A DNA stretch of 5,752 bases from Rickettsiales bacterium (GTDB lineage Bacteria > Pseudomonadota > Alphaproteobacteria > Rickettsiales > UBA1997). The position numbers and the translations under genes were made by a program. Every line of letters begins with the position of its first letter. Positions within the stretch are counted from its first letter, which is position 1. The stretch lies in NCBI GenBank assembly GCA_947455845.1, contig CANGQE010000091.1, positions 1 through 5,752 of the forward strand, in the 5' to 3' direction. Shown here one piece after another: positions 1 to 5,009 of this stretch. Below the pieces are notes generated by a model. The model did no database searches. It saw only the letters and a list, made by a program, of their open reading frames with translations, and had not been told where the DNA came from.

Positions 1-74
1 CCGAAGTTAACGCTCAGTGTTTTAGAAAAAGAGCATTAACTTCGGTAGGTCTCGACTCCGCTCGACCAGCGGGT
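1..74. repeat. Right part of a palindromic intergenic repeat (family A), cut by the window edge
   Basis: Positions 1-15 and 31-45 form an inverted repeat (CCGAAGTTAACGCTC against GAGCATTAACTTCGG) with one mismatch and a 15-nt loop. The right stem runs directly into a copy of the 23-nt family A core (48-70, starting GGTCTCGACTCC) and a GCGGGTT tail. In the complete copy at 2743-2853, the same core plus a similar tail forms the right outer arm of a long hairpin. The matching left arm here should therefore lie just upstream of position 1. The repeat ends within a few bases of the bioF start codon, so it occupies the leader or promoter space of that gene. Confidence 0.8.
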
Positions 75-77
75 TTG

Positions 78-1298
78 ATGAATCTATTCCAAATAAAACC
101 AGTGCTAAACTTCTACTCCTCCGCCCTCCAATTCCTTCAAGAAAAAAACCTCTACCGCCGTCTCGTTGAATCTGACGTTGTTGATCCCGTCACCATCAAG
201 CGTGGCAAAAAAAATCTCATTTCCTTCTGCTCCAACGACTATTTTGGTCTCTCCCAAAATCCTTCAGTAAAAAAATCCGCAATCGCTGCAATCAATAAAT
301 ACGGTGTTGGGGCAGGAGCTTCACGCTACGTTACGGGCAATAATTCCCTTTACACAAAATTAGAAAAACAAATCGCGCGCATGAAAAATTGTGACGCGGC
401 GATTGTTTTTACTTCGGGTTACGCATGCGCGATTGGCGTGCTTCCGGCCTTGGTAGGTGAGGGTGATTTAATTGTGGCGGATCGTTTAATTCATTCGAGT
501 TTGATTGATGGGTCGAAGCTTTCAGGGGCAAAGTTGATGCGCTTTTTGCACAATGATGTTGCCAGTGCGCGCAATATTTTGGCAGAAAATCGGGGAAAGT
601 TTAAGAAATGTTTAATTATCACTGAGACATTGTTTTCAATGGATGGGGATGTTGGTGAGGTTGAAGGATTGTTGGAATTGGCGCGGGAGTTTGATTGCTT
701 ATTAGTGACTGATGACGCGCATGGGTTCTGTAGCAGGACGGGGTTTATAACCCCGTCCTCATGTTCATTTAAAGTGAATGTGGGAAATGAACGTGAGGAC
801 GGGGTTATAAACCCCGTCCTGCTACAGTCAATTGGCTCGGAAAAGCATCTCCAGATCGGAACTTTTTCCAAAGCAGTAGGTACCTTAGGGGGGTACGTGG
901 CAGGTAACAAAATCTTAATCGATTACTTGCGCAACTTTGCTAAACCAGCAATTTATTCAACCGCACTTCCACCCTCTATTTTAGCGGCTTCATTGACATC
1001 TCTAAAAATAATCGAGAAAAAAAATCTCGGTGTCCAAGCATTAAAAAACGCTGAATATTTCTGCGAATTAATGAATCTGCCAAAACCACAATCGGCAATC
1101 GTGCCGATAATTATTGGCGACTATAAAAAAGTTTTAGAAATCGCTAAAAAGGTTGAGGAACAAGGAATGTTAATTTCAGCAATTCGTCCGCCAACTGTGG
1201 AAGTAGGAAAAGCAAGGCTGCGCATTACATTTTCTGCAGCACATAAAAAATCTCAGGTTAAAAAATTATGGCAAATATTAAGTCATCTTAACAAATAA
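78..1298 (+). CDS. bioF: 8-amino-7-oxononanoate synthase (BioF-type PLP enzyme) with an in-frame palindromic insertion
   Basis: This is a fold-type I PLP enzyme of the alpha-oxoamine synthase family. BioF condenses pimeloyl-ACP (or pimeloyl-CoA) with L-alanine to make 8-amino-7-oxononanoate, the first step of biotin ring assembly in the cytoplasm. Numbered from ATG 78 (406 aa), family motifs are SNDYFGLS (52-59), GAGASRYVTG (78-87), His139 for cofactor stacking, TETLFSMDGD (182-191), TDDAHG (211-216) with Asp212 and His215, GTFSKAVGTLGGYV (261-274) with PLP-binding Lys265, and AIRPPTV (368-374). AIRPPTV favours BioF over the related Kbl and HemA. A TTG at 75 is in frame, but ATG 78 is preferred; no clear Shine-Dalgarno is seen. 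Residues 218-250 are encoded by a palindromic element that stands where the glycine-rich GxGxxGxxGRG stretch normally follows DDAH. The fold core is complete, but activity is uncertain. No other bio gene is in the window. Confidence 0.88.
   Translation: MNLFQIKPVLNFYSSALQFLQEKNLYRRLVESDVVDPVTIKRGKKNLISFCSNDYFGLSQNPSVKKSAIAAINKYGVGAGASRYVTGNNSLYTKLEKQIARMKNCDAAIVFTSGYACAIGVLPALVGEGDLIVADRLIHSSLIDGSKLSGAKLMRFLHNDVASARNILAENRGKFKKCLIITETLFSMDGDVGEVEGLLELAREFDCLLVTDDAHGFCSRTGFITPSSCSFKVNVGNEREDGVINPVLLQSIGSEKHLQIGTFSKAVGTLGGYVAGNKILIDYLRNFAKPAIYSTALPPSILAASLTSLKIIEKKNLGVQALKNAEYFCELMNLPKPQSAIVPIIIGDYKKVLEIAKKVEEQGMLISAIRPPTVEVGKARLRITFSAAHKKSQVKKLWQILSHLNK
728..827. repeat. 100-nt palindromic element (family B) inserted in frame within bioF
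   Basis: The arms 728-770 and 785-827 are 43 nt each and complementary with a single mismatch, around a 14-nt loop (771-784). Each arm holds a smaller near-palindrome (AGGACGGGG, a TATA-like centre, CCCCGTCCT), so a branched hairpin or cruciform is possible. Codons 729-827 give exactly 33 sense codons of BioF with no stop. The flanks are clean BioF sequence: TDDAHGF before, GSEKHLQIGTFSKA after. It shares no sequence with the family A repeats in this window. The behaviour resembles Rickettsia palindromic elements, which insert into coding genes and stay translated. Membership of that group is inference. Confidence 0.9.
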
Positions 1299-1561
1299 TT
1301 TAAGCAAAAGAATCAGAGAAAATATAAAAAATTTACAGGAATTGGATCAGAAAGACAATTTTGATATTTCGGAATTTATTGCGAAGTTGGAAAAGGTAGA
1401 GTTAGAAATTGTGAGTAGGAAATGGAAAAAGAGAGCGAGATCAATCTGCGGATGAGGTTGGGCAGGGTGACGCAAAAATCGCAAAGCCATCAGAAAGTCC
1501 GGAAGCTCCGGCTTTGGTTTCGGTTTTGAAGCAAAGCGCAGTTACTCAGGGGTGGGGTTAA
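1285..1561 (+). pseudogene. Decayed coding remnant with a frameshift, function unknown
   Basis: One frame is open from about 1282 to the TGA at 1453. It overlaps the 3' end of bioF and reads NLQELDQKDNFDISEFIAKL and then KVELEIVSRKWKK, a charged, helical-looking stretch. It has no ATG, GTG or TTG before the TTG at 1342. A second frame carries on in the same style to the TAA at 1559-1561 (SADEVGQGDAKIAKPSESPE, then APALVSVLKQSAVTQGWG). The two join naturally if one extra base is removed in the A-rich run near 1424-1434, giving about 90 residues. I do not recognise the family. The missing start codon and frameshift suggest decay after bioF; a sequencing error in the A-run could explain the shift alone. 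Chance open frames remain possible. Confidence 0.4.
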
Positions 1562-1564
1562 TAA

Positions 1565-1676
1565 AAAATTCGTTGGTCGAGCGGAGTCGAGACCATTTAG
1601 AGGTTCCTGCTGCCGATTCTACAACCAAGGAGTCAAACATTAAAATGGTCTCGACTCCGCTCGACCAGCGAATTTT
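1565..1676. repeat. Complete palindromic repeat (family A) between convergent coding regions
   Basis: The arms 1565-1598 and 1643-1676 are 34 nt and complementary except one T/G position, with a 44-nt loop. Each arm contains the 23-nt family A core (1572-1594 inverted, 1647-1669 direct). The outer ends of the arms (AAAATTCG) differ from those of the copy at 2743-2853, so only the core is shared. It begins four bases after the stop of the remnant at 1285-1561 and lies 25 bp beyond the lexA-like stop. It is therefore between two converging reading directions and could work as a two-way transcription terminator or 3'-end stabiliser. That role is inferred from position and shape. Confidence 0.88.
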
Positions 1677-1701
1677 GGGATTAACAAATCTCAGCGTAAG
1701 G

Positions 1702-2316
1702 CTAAAACATCCGATTACTAATCACCCCCCGCACCACACCTTCAACTCGAAAATCTTCCGCTGCTAAAAATGGTTCAAACTCACTATTCAGTGAAACTAA
1801 AATCACCTTATCCTTCTTGTCTTGCTGCTTAATTTTTTTGATCAGAATTTGCTCGTCATTCACGCACAAAACCATTGAGCCATTTTCGGCTTTGTTGGTT
1901 TTTTCAACAATTACAAAATCGCCATTATTGATTTTAGGTAACATTGAATCGCCCTTGGCTTTGACCATGAAAGCTTTGCTGGCGGCGAAGCTGAGGAATT
2001 TTGTCGAAATCGGAACGCGGTCAATTGGGTTGCCGTCAAGAACTGAACCTTCAGGGCCGCAGGTGGCAAGACCATACAAATTTAAGTAGGCAATTTCTTT
2101 GTCGGGGCTTTTTAAAATTTGGTAATCGCGGGTGTTGTGCGGATTCTTTTTTAAGTAACCTTTTTTCTCAAGCTGGGCCATGTGATGCACCACGACACTG
2201 GTGGAAGAAGCGCCGATTAAATCTTGCATTTCCCTTATGGTTAAAGGCTGGTCGGCATTTTTTGTAAGAATTTCAATGAGTTTCTCTTGAGCCGGATGAA
2301 GGCGTTTTTCAGTCAT
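1702..2316 (-). CDS. lexA: LexA-like self-cleaving repressor (winged helix plus S24 peptidase)
   Basis: This 204-aa protein has the length and architecture of LexA. Residues about 5-68 form a winged helix-turn-helix (IREMQDLIGASSTSVVVHHM as the recognition region). Residues about 80-204 form the S24/LexA C-terminal domain. The likely self-cleavage bond is Cys86-Gly87 (LATCGPEG); Cys-Gly is the UmuD pair, whereas E. coli LexA uses Ala-Gly. The catalytic pair is Ser124 (KGDSMLP) and Lys160 (QILIKKIK), followed by the conserved NSEFEP segment. LexA proteins repress DNA-damage genes until activated RecA stimulates self-cleavage. The gene diverges from the WYL-like gene at 2442, and a perfect dyad at 2343-2367 lies 27 bp upstream, suggesting autoregulation. 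No Shine-Dalgarno is visible. A phage-type or lineage-specific S24 regulator is the main alternative to canonical LexA. Confidence 0.85.
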   Translation of the reverse strand: MTEKRLHPAQEKLIEILTKNADQPLTIREMQDLIGASSTSVVVHHMAQLEKKGYLKKNPHNTRDYQILKSPDKEIAYLNLYGLATCGPEGSVLDGNPIDRVPISTKFLSFAASKAFMVKAKGDSMLPKINNGDFVIVEKTNKAENGSMVLCVNDEQILIKKIKQQDKKDKVILVSLNSEFEPFLAAEDFRVEGVVRGVISNRMF

Positions 2317-2342
2317 AAAAAATAGTTTGCATTGGTATTTTC

Positions 2343-2367
2343 TGTGTTCTAGTTTTTATAGAACACA
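2343..2367. promoter_or_regulatory. Perfect 9-bp inverted repeat, candidate LexA-like operator
   Basis: TGTGTTCTA (2343-2351) and TAGAACACA (2359-2367) are exact reverse complements separated by GTTTTTA. The dyad is in the only space between the lexA-like gene (27 bp away) and the divergent WYL-like gene (75 bp away). LexA dimers bind inverted repeats and usually control their own gene. The GTTC...GAAC halves recall GAAC/GTTC-type SOS boxes, but the spacing is not the standard Gram-positive or E. coli one. A weak TTGGTA...TATAGA promoter for the + strand gene (19-bp spacer) would overlap the dyad. Operator function is inferred. Confidence 0.55.
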
Positions 2368-2441
2368 ACTAACAAATCTATTAATCCTGCTTAAGAATTT
2401 AAAGTCAAACTCTTTGGCTTTCTCTAACTAAAAATTATTTT

Positions 2442-2702
2442 ATGAACACACAAGAAACCTTGACCAGAGCAATGCTAAACCGCAAAGCTGTTTCATTCCA
2501 ATATGCCAGAATGGGTAGAATTTATGGAGAAGAAATCGGTAATGCTCACGTGATTTTTATTTCGAACACAATGGGAAAAAACACCGTAATGGCAAATGTG
2601 GCGCAAGATGAAGGCAAGATGCCTAGCTGGAAAAATTTTGATATTAGCAGCATGTTTAATGTTCAGATTGTTGGTGATGAGCAAATGATGTCGGCGCATT
2701 AG
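2442..2702 (+). CDS. Small WYL-like domain protein
   Basis: This 86-aa protein has no signal peptide or membrane segment. It follows the pattern of short, stand-alone WYL-like proteins: an RKAVSFQY opening strand (14-21), a GEEIGNAHVIF segment (29-39), then a Q-x-x-G...W-x-x-F-D-I block (PSWKNFDISSMFNVQIVGDE, 61-80). WYL domains are ligand-sensing modules often attached to DNA-damage or defence regulators. Stand-alone copies of this size are mostly uncharacterised. The typical aromatic tail after the last strand is absent. The gene lies head-to-head with the lexA-like gene and shares its dyad-containing spacer, so control by that repressor is plausible. No Shine-Dalgarno is visible before ATG 2442. 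The coding call is firm; the family assignment rests on remembered pattern and is tentative. Confidence 0.65.
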   Translation: MNTQETLTRAMLNRKAVSFQYARMGRIYGEEIGNAHVIFISNTMGKNTVMANVAQDEGKMPSWKNFDISSMFNVQIVGDEQMMSAH

Positions 2703-2742
2703 GGTTTGAATAAGCAATGCCACTATCACAACCCAACCCAAT

Positions 2743-2853
2743 CCAACCCGCTGGTCGAGCGGAGTTGAGACCTACCCAAATTTTACGCTCGATTCTTACG
2801 CAGAGTAGCAAAAACCTTAGGTAGGTCTCGACTCCGCTCGACCAGGGGGTTGG
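2743..2853. repeat. Complete palindromic repeat (family A) between convergent genes
   Basis: The arms 2743-2776 and 2820-2853 are 34 nt and complementary with two mismatches around a 43-nt loop. The family A core is at 2750-2772 (inverted, one base different) and 2824-2846 (direct, last base different). The outer ends (CCAACCC, GGGTTGG) match the tail of the partial copy at the window start better than the copy at 1565-1676. It fills most of the space between the WYL-like gene (stop 2702) and the converging prepilin gene (stop 2883). A terminator or 3'-end function is possible but inferred; no clean T-run follows either arm directly. Confidence 0.88.
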
Positions 2854-2882
2854 GGTAAGGAGAGAGAGGAGATGTAATTTTT

Positions 2883-3773
2883 TTAATTAACCTCCACTCC
2901 CCACTTCTTCCCTAAATAAGCTTCAACCGATTTTCTTTCTTCAGCTTTTAAGACCCGATCAAAAATAATAACTTCACCAATCGAGCCATTGAAATAAATA
3001 CTATTAATCGTATTGCCGCCAATTAATAGGGTTGTGGCATCGTTTAAAGTGGTACCGGGTGCTCCATTAGAGTCACTGCCGTCCGCTACCCCATCAACGT
3101 AAATATTTCTGGCACCGCTGGTCATGTTGCGGGTGGCAACTAAGATGTGAGTGTTGTTGTTGCTAACGCTTCTAACTCCCGTCAATGTTGAATCGGGATC
3201 GCCATTAAAAGTTTTGGTAAATCCACCACCGATTGCCAAAGGAACCCCATCAAAATTGTTGACTATCCGATCTCCCCACAAAATTGGCCGTCCCTGATAC
3301 CCTTGACCATTAGTTCCGGCAACTGCAGTTTTTACAACGGCAAAGGCAGTGAAGTTTTGAGTACAAACATTGGTGATGCTTAAATTGTCATTAGTGCCGT
3401 CAAATCTGATTGATGGTAAATTGTTAATTCCATTAGAAACGTAACTTGGCCTTGAGGCAGAAGTTGATTGAGTGGCATTGGTTTTCACACTGAGCTGTGG
3501 GTTGTAATCATTCCAACTGGAAACAATGTCCGTGTCGTCAACATTCGTGCCGTTAGTTGGGCTGGTAACTGAGCCATCCATTGTCGGTTCTAACCACAAT
3601 ACAATATTTTTTATTGAAGAAACTGCGGAGCTTTGTGTTTGTGTTTTAGCGCTACTTAGCCTCATCTGCTTAATCAATCTGCTACCCTGAGTAACGCCAG
3701 CAACTAAAATACCAATGATCACAATTACGACGGAAATTTCGATCAGAGAAAAGGCACTGGGCTGTTTTTTCAT
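2883..3773 (-). CDS. Type IV prepilin-like protein with a LamG-like jelly-roll domain
   Basis: This 296-aa protein starts with a class III (prepilin) leader. A short basic MKKQPSA is followed by the FSLIEISVVIVIIGILVAG segment, with the conserved Glu five residues after the predicted cleavage site (Glu12). Position -1 is Ala7 rather than the usual Gly. Residues 8-28 form the membrane-spanning N-helix used for pilus assembly after cleavage by PilD-type peptidase. After a linker (about 30-55), the rest looks like a concanavalin A/LamG-type beta sandwich: IVLWLEP (57-63), LPSIRFDGTNDNLSI (119-133), ARNIYVDGVADGS, YFNGSIGEVIIFDR and a final AYLGKKWGVEVN. Such domains often bind sugars or mediate adhesion, so a surface-exposed minor pilin or pseudopilin adhesin is the best guess. 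No pilus assembly genes are in the window, and no clear Shine-Dalgarno is seen. Confidence 0.82.
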   Translation of the reverse strand: MKKQPSAFSLIEISVVIVIIGILVAGVTQGSRLIKQMRLSSAKTQTQSSAVSSIKNIVLWLEPTMDGSVTSPTNGTNVDDTDIVSSWNDYNPQLSVKTNATQSTSASRPSYVSNGINNLPSIRFDGTNDNLSITNVCTQNFTAFAVVKTAVAGTNGQGYQGRPILWGDRIVNNFDGVPLAIGGGFTKTFNGDPDSTLTGVRSVSNNNTHILVATRNMTSGARNIYVDGVADGSDSNGAPGTTLNDATTLLIGGNTINSIYFNGSIGEVIIFDRVLKAEERKSVEAYLGKKWGVEVN

Positions 3774-3805
3774 TCAAAAATTAACTTCAAAATATTAGAA
3801 AAATC

Positions 3806-3836
3806 GCTCTAGAAAAATAAAATATTTTTTTAGAGC
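3806..3836. promoter_or_regulatory. A+T-rich stem-loop upstream of the prepilin gene
   Basis: GCTCTAGAAAAA (3806-3817) pairs with TTTTTTTAGAGC (3825-3836) over 12 positions with one G-T pair and a 7-nt loop (TAAAATA). It lies 33 bp upstream of the prepilin start and about 77 bp upstream of the divergent gene at 3914. It is therefore more likely an operator or leader hairpin than a terminator. No protein can be assigned to it. Confidence 0.45.
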
Positions 3837-3863
3837 TTACGGACAAGAGGGTTTTAATCGAGT

Positions 3864-3889
3864 AATTGTCGCCGACGTCGGCGACAATT
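3864..3889. promoter_or_regulatory. Perfect 26-bp GC-rich palindrome upstream of the DUF1016-nuclease gene
   Basis: The half-site AATTGTCGCCGAC is followed at once by its exact reverse complement, with no spacer. The GC-rich centre stands out in A+T-rich surroundings. It ends 24 bp before the start codon at 3914, where it would lie in or next to the promoter or mRNA leader. It could be an operator for a dimeric protein, a methylation-type site, or another small palindromic repeat. The symmetry is certain; the function is not. Confidence 0.6.
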
Positions 3890-3900
3890 CAAAAAATGAA

Positions 3901-3905
3901 GAGGT
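3901..3905 (+). promoter_or_regulatory. Ribosome binding site supporting the start at 3914
   Basis: GAGGT, within GAAGAGGT, lies 8 bases before ATG 3914. It is the only convincing Shine-Dalgarno in the window; the other starts have A+T-rich leaders without one. It fixes the start of the DUF1016-nuclease gene. Confidence 0.65.
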
Positions 3906-3913
3906 AAAATCGG

Positions 3914-5001
3914 ATGAGTAAAAAAACAAAAGAGATCGTAATTGCAAGTGGTGATTACAAAAAAATTCTCCGGCAAATTCAAAAATCAATTGCACAAACT
4001 CATAGTGATATTGCCAATAGTGTCACCAGAAAGAAAGTAGAAATGGCTTGGCAAATTGGCAAGGTGATCCATCAAAATTTGGAGAAGAATAACGATCCGA
4101 ATACGGTAAGAAACTAGTCGAGCAGCTAGCGCAAGACATTCTAATCAGTAAAACTGTGCTCTACAAAATGCACAATTTTTACAAAACTTATCCAAAACTT
4201 CCCAAGGATGACAATGCTTTAAATTGGAGCCATTACCGTATTCTAATCGGCGTCAAAAAAGCTGAGGAAAGACAATATTTGGAAGATTTAACCAAAGAAA
4301 ATGCTTGGGATTCAAATGTATTACAGCAAGAAGTAGTTAAAACAAAAATCTCCCAGATCAGAGAAAAAAAGGCTCGCAAGGCAATCGTTGCGAAAAACAT
4401 TACGCCAAAGAAAAAAATTACTCCTTTGCGCGGAAAATTATTTTCTTACCCGGTTAAACAAATTGTCGGATCGAAAAAATATTTTCTGGATTGTGGTTTC
4501 AAGGTGTTTCGTGAAATCAAAGAACCTTTGGCGCACGCGCTGCGCAAGGATGGGCAGATTGTTAGCGTTAGTAAAATTAATGGTGAAACTTATTCAATCA
4601 AAAAATCTGCAATTCGCCCGCAACAGCTTCACGCCTACAAAGCCTTTGTCGAAAAGGTAATTGATGGCGACACCATTCGGGTAAATCTCGATTTAGGTTT
4701 CGGAATTTTTCACCACGAAACTTTACGTTTGGCCAAAATCAATGCACCAGAAGTGGCTACTGAAGCGGGCAAAGAATGTGCCAAATCTTTGAGTAAGATT
4801 TTAAAAGATGTACCTTTTTTAATTATTAGAACCATCAAAACTGACATTTACGGCCGTTACGTGGCGGATGTTTTTTTGCCGCAATTCCAAGAATCTAAAA
4901 AGCTAAAATTGACAATTAAACTAGATGATCAAATTGTTGCCGATCAAGGAATTTACTTAAATCAAATGCTACTCGATTTGAATCTGGTACAAATTTATTA
5001 A
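3914..5001 (+). pseudogene. DUF1016-N plus thermonuclease-like fusion, frameshifted
   Basis: The first frame (3914-4117, 67 aa) begins a DUF1016 N-terminal domain: YKKILRQIQKSIAQTHSDIA, then EMAWQIGKVIHQNLEKNN. The family then expects a Y-G-K-K-L-x-x-x-L motif, found in the next frame as EYGKKLVEQLAQDI, followed by LYKMHNFYKTYP, LNWSHYRILIGVKKAEERQYLE and NAWDSNVLQQEV. One base missing near 4090-4098 restores a single 362-aa protein. After a Lys-rich linker, a staphylococcal-nuclease-like domain follows (about 4630-4900): VIDGDTIRV, LRLAKINAPE and DIYGRYVADVF. The arginines matching SNase Arg35 and Arg87 (codons 4726, 4855) and Glu43 (4750) are present. The Asp40 position is Asn (4741). DUF1016 proteins usually end in a PDDEXK nuclease, so this is a domain swap. 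A Shine-Dalgarno precedes ATG 3914. Real mutation, sequencing error or programmed frameshift cannot be told apart here. Confidence 0.8.
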
Positions 5002-5009
5002 AATTAAAA

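Noticed and set aside
491..910. Minus-strand open frame of 139 codons inside bioF
   Set aside because: It is antisense to a clear BioF protein, has no recognisable domain, and stays open largely because the palindrome reads the same on both strands.
1552..1767. Plus-strand open frame of 71 codons
   Set aside because: It runs across the family A hairpin and into the antisense of the lexA-like 3' end; its residues come from repeat and shadow sequence.
1817..2267. Two plus-strand open frames within the lexA-like gene
   Set aside because: They are antisense shadows of a gene with intact S24 motifs and show no protein-like pattern.
2493..2741. Minus-strand open frame opposite the WYL-like gene
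   Set aside because: The + strand frame has a coherent domain pattern; this one is a shadow with no motif.
48..2846. CRISPR array made from the five 23-nt repeats
   Set aside because: Copies alternate in orientation as inverted pairs, spacing is irregular, genes lie between them and no cas gene is present.
2883..3773. Programmed terminator for the prepilin gene in the 2743-2853 hairpin
   Set aside because: The hairpin is strong, but no T-run directly follows it on the minus strand, so I list it as a repeat rather than a terminator.
4388..4660. Plus-strand open frame of 90 codons in the DUF1016-nuclease gene
   Set aside because: It is out of frame with the conserved protein and ends inside the thermonuclease domain.
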